Assembly: GCF_002294725.1 (NCBI RefSeq)
Contig: NZ_NSFT01000005.1
Location: 310,001 to 374,000 of the forward strand
Reading direction: 5' to 3'
DNA from: Mesorhizobium sp. WSM4313
Lineage (GTDB): Bacteria > Pseudomonadota > Alphaproteobacteria > Rhizobiales > Rhizobiaceae
DNA length: 64,000 nucleotides
Shown here: one piece after another, positions 1 to 8,557 of the stretch
Layout: each line of letters starts with the position of its first letter
Position numbering within the stretch: position 1 is the first letter of the stretch
Program-made: the position numbers and the translations under genes
The notes under the pieces: generated by a model
Told to the model about the DNA's origin: nothing
The model's input: only the letters and a program-made list of their open reading frames with translations
The model's database searches: none

Positions 1-443
1 ATGGAGCCGACCAGCGTGCCGATGATCGGCGCGCGCCACCAGCTCTGCCGGCGCAGCCGGTTGAAGACGGTAACGTCCAGCAATTGCGCGGCGAGGAAGG
101 CAGCGCCGGAAGCGCCGGCGATGCGCACCAGCCGGTCGGCGGCGGTCTCGAACTCGATCAGCCCATGACGGAACAGGAAGGGCGGAATCAGGATCGAACA
201 GGTCACCGCGGTCATGAAGCCGACGAACACCACCTTGCGCGCCACGGCCGGGCCATAGCGGCGGTTGGCGAGGTCGGTGACCAGGAAGGAGAAAGGATAG
301 GTGAAGGCGCCCCAGGTCAGCAGGTCCGCCAGCGACAGGCCGCCGACTTGGCCCTGCATCGGGAACTGCACGAGGATATTCGACGCCACGACGACAAGCG
401 CCATGGCGGCCACGAAGGGCAAATATCGCGTCAGGAAATACAT
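1..443 (-). CDS. yhhQ: Queuosine precursor transporter (YhhQ/VUT family), 3' end cut off
   Basis: The gene starts at ATG 443 and runs off the left edge, so only about 147 N-terminal residues are visible. The reading is a hydrophobic membrane protein with the family hallmark YPFSFLVTDLANRRYGP at about residues 47-63, preceded by a first membrane segment (FVAAMALVVVASNILV). The start is supported by an AGGAT ribosome-binding site just upstream. YhhQ proteins import 7-cyano- or 7-aminomethyl-7-deazaguanine for queuosine synthesis in tRNA. A queuosine-related enzyme, GluQRS, lies at the far end of the window (60.9 kb). The family call is firm; the exact substrate is inferred from family knowledge. 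Confidence 0.85.
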   Translation of the reverse strand, partial: MYFLTRYLPFVAAMALVVVASNILVQFPMQGQVGGLSLADLLTWGAFTYPFSFLVTDLANRRYGPAVARKVVFVGFMTAVTCSILIPPFLFRHGLIEFETAADRLVRIAGASGAAFLAAQLLDVTVFNRLRRQSWWRAPIIGTLVGS

Positions 444-557
444 TTTTTTATCCTGGGTAATGGAACCAGCCGAGCGTCATGCCGACGCTCGCTCCTGTTT
501 CGAGCACCGGTCTGGCCGGGGCTCGAGGCGGTCGTCCCCCGCCTAAAAACTGCGGCT

Positions 558-854
558 TTAAGCGGCCGACTGCTCGGCCAGCTTCTTGGCGATCTGCTTC
601 TTGAGCAGACGGGCGCGCTGCGACAATTCCTTGACGTCGGCCTTGGCCAGGAAAGCGTCGAGGCCGCCGCGGTGCTCGACCGAACGCAGCGCGTTGGCCG
701 AAATGCGCAGGCGAACATTCTGGTTCAGCGCTTCGGAAATCAGCGTCACATTAACCAGATTCGGCAGGAAGCGACGCTTGGTCTTGTTGTTGGCGTGGCT
801 CACATTGTTGCCAGTCTGGACTGCCTTGGCAGTGAGTTCGCAGGTGCGGGACAT
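558..854 (-). CDS. rpmB: 50S ribosomal protein L28
   Basis: A 98-residue basic protein beginning [20 protein letters not shown], with the L28 features [14 protein letters not shown] and the C-terminal helix rich in Lys and Arg. It is a component of the large ribosomal subunit. The frame is open ten codons further upstream, but the start at 854 is chosen because it gives the normal L28 N-terminus and is preceded by GAGGTTAG at good spacing. It is transcribed alone, in the same direction as yhhQ and about 115 bases upstream of it. Nothing is unusual. Confidence 0.97.
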   Translation of the reverse strand: MSRTCELTAKAVQTGNNVSHANNKTKRRFLPNLVNVTLISEALNQNVRLRISANALRSVEHRGGLDAFLAKADVKELSQRARLLKKQIAKKLAEQSAA

Positions 855-1110
855 CTTGTCTAACCTCAGTTCTAAGCCTGCCAAACCATTCTGCCCGCGC
901 CGGGCGGCGCGCGGTCTCGGTCAGGCGGCCTTTGGAAAAGTTGGCGTTCCATAGTGGCATTTCACCACTGCGTCAAGCTCCGGCACGCGCCCCGCTGTCA
1001 GGCACGCTCCATATAAAGGCCGGATTTCACAGTATAAGCCCATCGCGAAGGGATCTGCCAGGCTGGAGCCGCTGCGTTCCGGCCGAACCGCCAGGGATCA
1101 GCCAGCCGCC

Positions 1111-1902
1111 ATGCTCCGTCCTTCTTATGCACTTGCCGCCCTGCTTGCCGTTGCCGTGCCGGCAACGAGCTTCGCCGCCGCGCCGCCGCAGTCGTTCAAG
1201 GGCGAGTATACGGTGTCGTTTCTCGGCCTTTCGATCGCCAGGGCGACTTTCTCCAGCCGATACCAAGGCGACAACTATGCCATTGACGGCACCGTCTCGG
1301 CCGCCGGCCTCGGCAAGTTGTTCGACGACACGAAAGGCACGATTTCCTCGAAAGGCACCATTTCCGGCAAACAGATGCAGCCGCACGCATTCCGGGCCGA
1401 CTATACGTCGGGCAAGAAGGCCTCGATGGTCGATATCCGCTTCAACAACGGCGCCGTCACCTCCACGCAAGTCGTTCCCGCGCCAAAGAAGCGCGATCCG
1501 AAGAGCTGGGTGCCGCTGGGCGATAGCGACCTGAAATCGGTGCTCGATCCGATGGCCGCGACCGTCATCCATGCCGACAGCCTGGACAAGGTCTGCGGAC
1601 GCACGGTCAAGTTCTATGATGGCGAGATGCGCGCCGACCTGACCTTGACCTATGCCTCCAAGGGATCGATCTCGGTGCCGGGCTACAAGGGCGACACGGT
1701 GACCTGCAAAATGGGCTTCGAGCCGGTGGCGGGCTATCGCAAGGGCCGCAAGGCACTGAATTTCCTGAAGAACAAGAGCCGCATGCTGGTGACGTTTGCA
1801 CCGCTCGGCCAATCCGGCATATATGCGCCGATCCGCGCCACGGTCGGGACCCAGATTGGTCCGCTGACCATCAGCGCGAGACGGTTCGAGGCGGTAAATT
1901 AG
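1111..1902 (+). CDS. DUF3108 domain-containing periplasmic protein
   Basis: A 263-residue protein with a clear Sec signal peptide (hydrophobic stretch at residues 5-22, ending SFAAA) and no later membrane segment, so it is probably periplasmic. The body (GEYTVSFLGLSIARATFSS, then alternating beta-rich sequence to PIRATVGTQIGPLTISARRF) matches what is known of DUF3108 proteins, which are conserved in Rhizobiales next to rpmB. The function is unknown; a beta-barrel or lipid-binding fold has been suggested only from the strand pattern. It is divergent from rpmB across about 256 bases, and a DMT exporter follows 32 bases downstream. Confidence 0.8.
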   Translation: MLRPSYALAALLAVAVPATSFAAAPPQSFKGEYTVSFLGLSIARATFSSRYQGDNYAIDGTVSAAGLGKLFDDTKGTISSKGTISGKQMQPHAFRADYTSGKKASMVDIRFNNGAVTSTQVVPAPKKRDPKSWVPLGDSDLKSVLDPMAATVIHADSLDKVCGRTVKFYDGEMRADLTLTYASKGSISVPGYKGDTVTCKMGFEPVAGYRKGRKALNFLKNKSRMLVTFAPLGQSGIYAPIRATVGTQIGPLTISARRFEAVN

Positions 1903-1934
1903 GACAGGCGCCACCGCGCGCCGGCGGGGGAAAT

Positions 1935-2822
1935 ATGGGGCGCGCAACACTGATCGGGTTTTCGGCGGTCGCCATGTGGGCGCTGCTGGCGCTGCTCACC
2001 AACGCTTCCGGACAGGTGCCACCCTTCCTGTTGTCGGCCATCACCTTCGCCATCGGCACCTGCGTCGGGCTCGTGGCGCGGCTGGTGATGCCGGCTTCCG
2101 ACCGGGGCCGGAAGATCCCTCGCCAAGTCTGGGTGATCGGCATTGCCGGGCTGTTCGGTTATCATTTCTTCTACTTCACGGCGCTGCGCAATGCGCCGGC
2201 GGTCGAGGCGAGCCTGATCGCCTATTTGTGGCCGCTGCTGATCGTGCTCGGCTCGGCGCTGATGCCGGGCGAGCGGCTTGCCTGGAACCATGTCGTCGGG
2301 GCGCTGCTCGGCCTTGCCGGCACCTTCCTGATCGTCACCAAGGGCGGCGGGCTGGCCTTCGACGCGCGCTACGCCTTCGGCTATGCGATGGCGGCCGTCT
2401 GCGCGCTCTTGTGGTCGTCCTATTCGCTCTTGTCGCGGCGTTTTCCGTCGGTGCCGACCTCGATCGTCACCTGGTTCTGCGCGGCGACGTCGGCGCTGTC
2501 GCTGGCCTGCCATCTGCTGCTTGAGAAGACGGTGCTGCCGGACAGCCTCGGACAATGGCTGGCCGTCATCGGGCTCGGCCTGATGCCGGTGGGCGCGGCC
2601 TTCTATGCCTGGGATATCGGCGTCAAGCGCGGCAACATCCAGGTGCTGGGCGCCGCGAGCTACGCCGCGCCGCTTCTGTCGACGCTGGTGCTGATCGCCG
2701 CTGGCGTCGCCGAGCCGTCGCTGCGCATCCTCGCGGCCTGCGTGCTCATCACCGGTGGCGCTGCCCTCGCGGCGAAGTCGCTGCTGATGCGCAAGCCGGC
2801 GGCGAAAGAGGTCAACGCATGA
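1935..2822 (+). CDS. DMT-family exporter, YddG-like (EamA domain)
   Basis: A 295-residue membrane protein with about ten hydrophobic segments and two EamA repeats. The opening (LIGFSAVAMWALLALLT) and the segment beginning ALRNAPAVEASLIAYLWPLL resemble YddG, which exports aromatic amino acids and related compounds; the substrate here is not shown by the sequence. GGGGGAAA lies just before the ATG. Its stop overlaps the start of the next gene (ATGA at 2819-2822), so the two are probably translationally coupled. Confidence 0.85.
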   Translation: MGRATLIGFSAVAMWALLALLTNASGQVPPFLLSAITFAIGTCVGLVARLVMPASDRGRKIPRQVWVIGIAGLFGYHFFYFTALRNAPAVEASLIAYLWPLLIVLGSALMPGERLAWNHVVGALLGLAGTFLIVTKGGGLAFDARYAFGYAMAAVCALLWSSYSLLSRRFPSVPTSIVTWFCAATSALSLACHLLLEKTVLPDSLGQWLAVIGLGLMPVGAAFYAWDIGVKRGNIQVLGAASYAAPLLSTLVLIAAGVAEPSLRILAACVLITGGAALAAKSLLMRKPAAKEVNA

Positions 2823-3490
2823 TGCCGTTTTCCGGCGGCATCGAGGCCAACGCCAACGCGACGCTTTTGTTCTCGTTCGTCGCGGCCGTGATCTACGCCT
2901 TTGCGCTCGACATGCCGCCGAAGTGGACGCGCACGGCGGCAAAGACGCTTGCCGTGGCTTTGCTGGCCGTGCTTGCCGCCATGCAGGGCGGTCCGCTGCT
3001 GCTCGTCGCGGCGCTGGCACTCAGCGCCGTCGGCGACGCCTTTCTGTCACGCGACGACGAAAAGGCCTTTCTCGGCGGGTTGGCGAGCTTTCTCGCCGGT
3101 CATATCGCCTATGTAGCGCTGTTTTCGCAGGCAGGCGGCGGGCTCGGCCTGTTGAGCGCCGAACCCTGGCGCGGCGCGATCGCCTTGGCCATGGCCGCAT
3201 TCAGCACCGTCATGCTTGCCGCGCTCTGGCGCCGCGTCGGCCCGCAACTGCGCGCGCCGGTCGCCGTCTATGTCGCGGCGGTCCTCGCCATGGGCATTTC
3301 GGCGCTCACCACGGACTATCCCTGGGTGATTGCCGGCGCGGTGCTGTTCATCGCCTCGGACGGGCTGCTGGCGGCCGAGCGCTTCCTGCTCGCGGCGATC
3401 TCGCCGCATCGCGTCTGGATGCGCTATGCGGTCTGGGTGCTTTACTATGCCGCCCAGTTGGCGATCACGCTGGGACTTCTACTCGCCTAG
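2819..3490 (+). CDS. Lysoplasmalogenase-like membrane protein (YhhN/TMEM86 family)
   Basis: A 223-residue integral membrane protein with seven or eight hydrophobic segments. The motif pair ALSAVGDAFLS (near residue 65) and FIASDGLLAAERF (near residue 180) carries the paired acidic residues (GD, SD) typical of YhhN/TMEM86 proteins, some of which hydrolyse the vinyl ether bond of lysoplasmalogens. The bacterial role is poorly known. It starts within the stop codon of the preceding exporter. Two adjacent ATG codons (2819 and 2822) are possible starts; the first gives the ATGA overlap. A palindromic repeat follows directly. Confidence 0.8.
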   Translation: MMPFSGGIEANANATLLFSFVAAVIYAFALDMPPKWTRTAAKTLAVALLAVLAAMQGGPLLLVAALALSAVGDAFLSRDDEKAFLGGLASFLAGHIAYVALFSQAGGGLGLLSAEPWRGAIALAMAAFSTVMLAALWRRVGPQLRAPVAVYVAAVLAMGISALTTDYPWVIAGAVLFIASDGLLAAERFLLAAISPHRVWMRYAVWVLYYAAQLAITLGLLLA

Positions 3491-3492
3491 TG

Positions 3493-3586
3493 CGTTTCAC
3501 CGTTTAACGGAAACGACGAAACGCTTTATCTCTTTGTTTTTTACACAATTCCGGACGGAAAACCGCTCACAGTTTTCCTGGAATTG
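3493..3586. repeat. RIME-like double palindrome, running into the cupin gene
   Basis: Two palindromes are joined by a T-rich linker. The first has CGTTTC at 3493-3498 opposite GAAACG at 3518-3523. The linker reads CTTTATCTCTTTGTTTT. The second has CAATTCC at 3546-3552 opposite GGAATTG at 3580-3586, with inner GGAAAA/TTTTCC. The same order occurs at 18450-18546 and, with other arm sequences, at 36691-36773. This matches the published description of rhizobial intergenic mosaic elements (RIME). The right palindrome encodes the last residues and stop of the cupin gene at 3567. Confidence 0.75.
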
Positions 3587-4013
3587 CTCTAGCCGGCTGC
3601 CAGCCCGGCTCGGCCAGCTGGAAAGCGGCGAAATCGAAGCCCGGCGCCACGGTGCAGCCGACCAGCGTCCACTCGCCCAGGCTGCGCGCCGACTGCCACC
3701 AGCCGGCCGGCACGACGATCTGCGGCCGCTCGCCGGCGGTAAGGGCCGTGCCAAGCACCTGCTCGATGACGGTGCCTGCGCCTTCCTCATGCATCGACAG
3801 CGCCAGCGGCGCTCCGGCATAAAAATGCCAGACCTCGGCCGCATCCTTCACCCGGTGCCAGGCCGAAAGCTGGCCGTGCTCGAGCAGGAAATAGATCGCG
3901 GTCGAATGACCGCGCGGGCCGCCTGTGGCGTCGCGAAAGGTCTCGGCGTACCAGCCGCCCTCCGGATGCGGCTCGAGGCCTAGCGTTGTGATGATCTCGG
4001 CGGCGCTGGTCAT
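3567..4013 (-). CDS. Cupin DUF985 (Cupin_5) protein
   Basis: A 148-residue cytoplasmic protein, the usual length for this family. It opens with the family signature LGLEPHPEGGWYAETF, followed by TAIYFLLEHGQLSAWHRV and DAAEVWHFYAGAPL, where the histidines fit a cupin metal site, and then PQIVVPAGWWQSARS. The fold is a single cupin barrel; no reaction is established for the family. The last codons (reading AIPGKL and stop) lie inside a RIME-like repeat, so the natural C-terminus may have been altered by repeat insertion. It is convergent with the YhhN gene. Confidence 0.88.
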   Translation of the reverse strand: MTSAAEIITTLGLEPHPEGGWYAETFRDATGGPRGHSTAIYFLLEHGQLSAWHRVKDAAEVWHFYAGAPLALSMHEEGAGTVIEQVLGTALTAGERPQIVVPAGWWQSARSLGEWTLVGCTVAPGFDFAAFQLAEPGWQPARAIPGKL

Positions 4014-4066
4014 TGGCGGCCTTTGCTGCGACGAACGTCGAGCCTTTTGGTCGACATGCGGTGGAA

Positions 4067-4834
4067 CTAAAAATTGTCCTTGCGCTTGCGGATCTCTGCA
4101 AACACCTCGGCGTCCGAGGCTTTCTCCATGCCGAGATGCTTACGGATCGCCGGGTCGTGCCAGCGCAGGAACGGGTTGGTCGACAGTTCCTCTCCGATGG
4201 TCGTCGGCAATGTCGGCTTGTCGTCGGCGCGCAGCGCTTCGATCCTCGCCGCGCGCTGCTTCAGCGCGGAGTTGGTCGGGTCGACCGTCACCGCGAAACG
4301 GGCATTGGCCAAGGTGTATTCGTGGCCGCAATAGATGGCGGTTTGCGCCGGCAGCGCCGCCAGCTTCTTCAAAGAGTCATACATGACCGGCGGCTTGCAT
4401 TCGAACAGGCGGCCGCAACCCAGCGAAAACAGCGTGTCGGCGGTGAAGGCCACTTTCGAAGCCGGCAGATAGTAGGAGACGTGGCCGGCGGTATGGCCGG
4501 GCGTCTCGATGACCTCGATGCGTTCCTCGCCAAGGAGCACGACCGAGCCTTGGCTGACCGTCTCGTCGATGCCGGGGATCTTCGCCTTCTCGGCTTCCGG
4601 GCCGACGATGCGCAATTTGAAGCGTTCCTTCAGCGCCAGATTGGCTTCGACATGGTCAGCATGATGGTGCGTGGTGAGGATCAATGTCGGCGTCCAGCCG
4701 GTGCGCTTGACCGCCGCCAGGATCGGCGCTTCTTGCGGCGCGTCGATGATCGCCGTCTGTCCGCTTTTCGGATCGTGGACCAGCACGCCGAAATTGTCGG
4801 TGCGGCACATGAACTGCTCGATTTCGACCGCCAT
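4067..4834 (-). CDS. gloB: Hydroxyacylglutathione hydrolase (glyoxalase II)
   Basis: A 255-residue metallo-beta-lactamase-fold enzyme that hydrolyses S-D-lactoylglutathione to D-lactate and glutathione, the last step of methylglyoxal detoxification. The metal site THHHADH is at residues 55-61. Further ligands are seen in ETPGHTAGH and FTADTLFSLGCGRLFE, and the substrate-binding CGHEYTLANARFA is followed by the C-terminal HAGH domain (STNPFLRW). The frame is open 25 codons further upstream, but ATG 4834 is chosen for its AAGGGAGA site and the normal N-terminus. It is divergent from the methyltransferase at 4969. Confidence 0.95.
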   Translation of the reverse strand: MAVEIEQFMCRTDNFGVLVHDPKSGQTAIIDAPQEAPILAAVKRTGWTPTLILTTHHHADHVEANLALKERFKLRIVGPEAEKAKIPGIDETVSQGSVVLLGEERIEVIETPGHTAGHVSYYLPASKVAFTADTLFSLGCGRLFECKPPVMYDSLKKLAALPAQTAIYCGHEYTLANARFAVTVDPTNSALKQRAARIEALRADDKPTLPTTIGEELSTNPFLRWHDPAIRKHLGMEKASDAEVFAEIRKRKDNF

Positions 4835-4892
4835 CGCATGTCTCCCTTTGTCGTCGCAGACATAGGGCGGCCGGCCGCCGATGTCATCCGGG

Positions 4893-4938
4893 TTTGTTGA
4901 ACTCGGCACCTTTGTTGAACTTTCCGCCTTTGTTGAAC
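4893..4938. repeat. 18-bp direct repeat, three copies, in a divergent promoter region
   Basis: The decamer TTTGTTGAAC occurs at 4893-4902, 4911-4920 and 4929-4938, exactly 18 bases apart, with variable 8-base spacers. It lies between gloB and the divergent methyltransferase gene, where regulatory sites are expected. It could be a small microsatellite or a set of protein-binding sites; the sequence alone does not decide. Confidence 0.7.
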
Positions 4939-4968
4939 TTGGGCCCCTTCGCAGCTACCGTCGCGCGC

Positions 4969-5745
4969 ATGCATTCGGATATCGTCGACCTGCGTTCCTT
5001 CTATTCGACCACGCTCGGGCGCCTGGCCGAGCATTCGATCACCATGGCGCTGTCGTCCGTATGGGCGACCGTTCCCAATGAGCGGCTGGTCGGCCTCGGC
5101 TATGCGCTGCCATGGCTGGAACGCTTCGGCACCGATGCCGAGCGCGTCTTCGCCTTCATGCCGGCAACGCAAGGCGCGGTGGTGTGGCCGGTGTCGGGGC
5201 CGACGGCGACGGCGCTGGTCTTCGACGAGGAACTGCCGCTGGTCGATTCCTGCATCGACCGCGTGCTTTTGGTGCATTCGCTCGAACATGCCGAAAATCC
5301 GCGCGAGACGCTGAACGAGATCTGGCGCGTGCTGTCGCCGGCCGGGCGCGTTGTCATCGTCGTGCCCAACCGGCGCGGCGTCTGGGCGCGGTTCGAGCAC
5401 ACGCCCTTCGGCAATGGCCGGCCGTTCTCGCGTGGCCAGTTGACCGAGCTGCTGCGCGAGGCGAATTTCACCCCGGCGACATGGAGCGATGCGCTGTTCT
5501 TCCCGCCGTCGCCACGGCGTTTCATGATGCGCTTCCACAATGTGCTGGAGAAGGCCGGCCGGCGGTTCTGGCCGATCTTTTCCGGCGTCATCGTCGTCGA
5601 GGCGCAGAAGCGGCTCTACCAGGGCGTGCCGGTCGCGCAGCGTGCCTCTCGCCGCGTCTTCGTGCCGGTCTTCTCGCCGCAGGGGGCAACGCGGCTTGGC
5701 CGGCGTGCGGCTGATGCCGCGCCTGGCCAAGTGACGCGTTCGTGA
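4969..5745 (+). CDS. Class I SAM-dependent methyltransferase
   Basis: A 258-residue protein with a divergent Rossmann-like methyltransferase core. The segment VDSCIDRVLLVHSLEHAENP and WRVLSPAGRVVIVVPNRRG correspond to motifs II-III of class I methyltransferases, but the glycine-rich motif I is weak (VWPVSGPTATALVFDEELPL). The substrate is unknown. In rhizobia such genes commonly sit divergently beside gloB. The frame is open to 4894, but those codons fall in the 18-bp repeat, so MHSDIVDLRSFY at 4969 is taken as the start. No strong ribosome-binding site is seen. Confidence 0.8.
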   Translation: MHSDIVDLRSFYSTTLGRLAEHSITMALSSVWATVPNERLVGLGYALPWLERFGTDAERVFAFMPATQGAVVWPVSGPTATALVFDEELPLVDSCIDRVLLVHSLEHAENPRETLNEIWRVLSPAGRVVIVVPNRRGVWARFEHTPFGNGRPFSRGQLTELLREANFTPATWSDALFFPPSPRRFMMRFHNVLEKAGRRFWPIFSGVIVVEAQKRLYQGVPVAQRASRRVFVPVFSPQGATRLGRRAADAAPGQVTRS

Positions 5746-5859
5746 TCGCCGCGCCTTGCATCGCGCGGCAATCGTCACCCTATCTGAGGCATGCCCGAGC
5801 TAAGGCATGCTCGCTCGGCGCAGCGTTCATGACCGCAGCGGAAACCAGGAATATTCTTC

Positions 5860-7689
5860 ATGGACGACCAGACCAATAAAAAGCCGGGGCCGCAGAAACC
5901 CGTTGTCTCGGTGGAGGCGAGCAGCCTCGCCGACCAGGTGGCGACGATCAAGCTGGGGTTGAAATCCTCGCCGGTGCGCAGGCAACTTGCCTGGGTTTCC
6001 ATCGGTATCGTCGCGGTCATCGTCGCAACCTCGGTCGGACAGGTCCTGCTCAATCGCTGGAACCAGCCTTTCTACGATGCGCTGGCCCGGCGCGACATGA
6101 CGGCCTTCCTGCACCAGCTTCTGGTCTTTGCAATGATCGCCGGCGGGCTTCTGGTGCTCAATATCGGCCAGACCTGGCTCAACCAGATGATCCGTCTGAG
6201 GCTGCGCGAGGCGCTGACGCTCGACCTGATCGATCAATGGATGCGCCCGGCGCGGGCCTTCCGACTTGCCAATGCCGGCGCCATCGGCGTCAATCCCGAC
6301 CAGCGCATGCAGCAGGATGCCGCTCATTTGTCGGATCTGTCGACGGATCTGGGCGTCGGCCTGCTGCAGTCGTTCATTCTGCTTGTCTCCTTCATCGGCG
6401 TGCTGTGGGAGCTGTCTTCCGGCTTCGTGTTCCATGTCGGCGGCCATTCGCTGGAGATACCGGGCTACATGGTCTGGGCCGCGTTCCTCTATGCCGGCAT
6501 CGCCTCGTGGCTGAGCTGGCTGGTCGGGCGTCCGCTGATCGGCCTCAACAGCGAGCGCTACACCCGCGAGGCGGAGCTGCGCTCCTCCATGGTGCGGGTC
6601 AACGAGAATGTCGATGCGATCGCGCTCTATCATGGCGAACCAGACGCCAGGCGCCGGCTCGAGCTCGATCTCGGCACGGTGCTGGGCGCCATGCGGCGCA
6701 TCTTCGCCGCCCAGATCAACCTGGCCTGGGTGACCGACACCTATGGCTGGATAACGGTGGTGGCGCCTATCCTGGTGGCTTCGCCGGTCTATTTCTCGGG
6801 CGACATCTCATTCGGCGGGTTGATGATGGCGGTCGGCGCCTTCAACCAGGTTCATTCTTCCCTGCGCTGGTTCATCAACAACATCGGCAGCATAGCCGAC
6901 TGGCGCGCGACTCTGATGCGCGTGGCCGATTTCCGCATCGCGCTCACCGAAACCGACGCGCTGCATGATACGGAAAAACACATCCAGTTCGGCGAAAACG
7001 CCAATGGCAGCCTAACCTTCGACACGCTTCAGGTGGCTTCGCCGGAAGGCTGCACCAAGCTTGCCCAGACGGATGTCGAAATCCACGCCGGCGAGCGCGT
7101 CATGATCACCGGTGAGCCGGGCGCCGGCAAGACATTGTTCTTCCGCGCCCTTGCCGGCCTGTGGCCGTGGGGGAGCGGGCGGATCGGCCTGCCGGCCGGC
7201 GAGACCCCCATCTTCGTGCCGCGCGTGCCCTATTTCCCGACCGGCACGCTGCGCGAGGTGCTCGATCATCCGAACGGCGAGGCCCCGGCCAGCGATGCCG
7301 AGATCGCGGCGGTGCTTGGCGAGGTCGGCCTCGATCCACTGGCAACCACCCTTGATCGTCCCAGGCGATGGGAACGCGAACTCGGCGATGACGAACAACG
7401 GGCGCTGGCTTTCGCCAGGCTCGCCTTGCGCAAGCCGAAATGGGTGATCATCGACGAAGCCCTGGATGCGTTCGACGGGCCGACGTTGCGGCGGGTGCTG
7501 GCCATGCTGCAGAAGCGCCTGCCCGAAACCGCAATCATCAATATCGGGCGGGGCCAGCACAACACCCAGTTCTTCCCGCGCGCGCTGAATATCGTGAAGG
7601 ATACCGGCGCACCGGCTTTGAAGCCGGCCCGTGTCCGCGCCGGCGCGATCGAGCCGCCACCCATCGCTGCCCGCCAGGGGAAGAAATAG
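5860..7689 (+). CDS. ABC transporter with SbmA/BacA-like membrane domain fused to an ATPase
   Basis: A 609-residue half-transporter. The N-terminal half has about five or six membrane segments (45-65, 88-105, 168-190, 203-223, 293-315) and the ABC_membrane_2/SbmA-BacA features LNRWNQPFYDAL and NPDQRMQQD. The C-terminal ATPase has Walker A GEPGAGKT (418-425) and Walker B VIIDEA (529-534). The signature is LGDDEQR instead of LSGGQ, the Q-loop position reads VPRVPYFP, and the switch-histidine position reads INIGRG. Relatives include YddA, ExsE and the peptide importer BclA. CAGGAA precedes the start. The substrate is unknown; antimicrobial peptides or long-chain lipids are plausible. Confidence 0.85.
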   Translation: MDDQTNKKPGPQKPVVSVEASSLADQVATIKLGLKSSPVRRQLAWVSIGIVAVIVATSVGQVLLNRWNQPFYDALARRDMTAFLHQLLVFAMIAGGLLVLNIGQTWLNQMIRLRLREALTLDLIDQWMRPARAFRLANAGAIGVNPDQRMQQDAAHLSDLSTDLGVGLLQSFILLVSFIGVLWELSSGFVFHVGGHSLEIPGYMVWAAFLYAGIASWLSWLVGRPLIGLNSERYTREAELRSSMVRVNENVDAIALYHGEPDARRRLELDLGTVLGAMRRIFAAQINLAWVTDTYGWITVVAPILVASPVYFSGDISFGGLMMAVGAFNQVHSSLRWFINNIGSIADWRATLMRVADFRIALTETDALHDTEKHIQFGENANGSLTFDTLQVASPEGCTKLAQTDVEIHAGERVMITGEPGAGKTLFFRALAGLWPWGSGRIGLPAGETPIFVPRVPYFPTGTLREVLDHPNGEAPASDAEIAAVLGEVGLDPLATTLDRPRRWERELGDDEQRALAFARLALRKPKWVIIDEALDAFDGPTLRRVLAMLQKRLPETAIINIGRGQHNTQFFPRALNIVKDTGAPALKPARVRAGAIEPPPIAARQGKK

Positions 7690-7742
7690 CTTTATTTTCG
7701 CCGCGATCGCCGGGAAAATCCGCCGGGTCGTTCGAGGCTGCC

Positions 7743-8543
7743 ATGCTTGCGATGCTCGGCCTGCTTGTGTGCCTTGCCTGCGCCGAGGCGGCGCCATTGC
7801 CGATGCCGGGCAAAGGCGCGCCGGTGGACGTGGAACTTGTGCTTGCCGTCGACATCTCGCAGTCGATGGACCAGCGTGAACTCGCCCTGCAGCGCGCCGG
7901 CTATGTCGAAGCGCTGCGCCATCCCGACTTCATCAACGCCGTACGCGCGGGTCCAAATGGCCGCATAGCGCTCGCCTATTTCGAATGGGCGGGCGTCGTG
8001 CGCGAGGACGGGGCCATTGCCTGGCAGATCATCGACGGCGAGGACAGCGCCAACGCCTTCGCCGACAAGATCGCCACGCGGCCGTTCCGCAGCTTCCGCG
8101 GCACCTCGATCTCGGGCGCCCTCGGCTTCGGCGCCGGGCTCCTGGAGAGAACCGGCTTTTCGGCGCCACGCCGCGTCATCGACATATCGGGAGACGGGCC
8201 CAACAATACCGGGCTGCCCGTCACGGCAGTCCGCGATGCCGCCGTTGCCAGCGGTGTCGTCATCAACGGCCTGCCTATACTGATCAGTCCGTCGCCGAGT
8301 GTTGGCCGTCTCGACCGCTACTACGCCGACTGCGTGACCGGAGGAGCCGGTTCGTTCGTGCTGCCGATCTATGCGGCGTCCGAATTCTCGACCGCCGTCC
8401 GCCGCAAGCTGGTCCAGGAAGTCAGCGGCCTGACAGACGCCAGATCCTTCCACGTCGAGGATGCGATGCCGGTCGATTGCCTGCTGGGCGAGCGCCTGCG
8501 GCAGCGGTTTTCCGATCCTTATTTCCCGGAACTCGACAGATAG
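7743..8543 (+). CDS. DUF1194 secreted VWA-like protein
   Basis: A 266-residue protein with a signal peptide (hydrophobic residues 1-16, ending AEAAP) and a von Willebrand A-like body. The metal-ion adhesion site is visible as LAVDISQSMD near residue 35, with supporting GTSISGAL and DISGDGPNN segments. DUF1194 proteins are common in alphaproteobacteria and have no established function. The start at 7743 is chosen because the upstream part of the open frame overlaps the ABC transporter gene in another frame. It follows that gene by 53 bases and may be cotranscribed. Confidence 0.8.
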   Translation: MLAMLGLLVCLACAEAAPLPMPGKGAPVDVELVLAVDISQSMDQRELALQRAGYVEALRHPDFINAVRAGPNGRIALAYFEWAGVVREDGAIAWQIIDGEDSANAFADKIATRPFRSFRGTSISGALGFGAGLLERTGFSAPRRVIDISGDGPNNTGLPVTAVRDAAVASGVVINGLPILISPSPSVGRLDRYYADCVTGGAGSFVLPIYAASEFSTAVRRKLVQEVSGLTDARSFHVEDAMPVDCLLGERLRQRFSDPYFPELDR

Positions 8544-8557
8544 CCGTCTTGCGGTTC

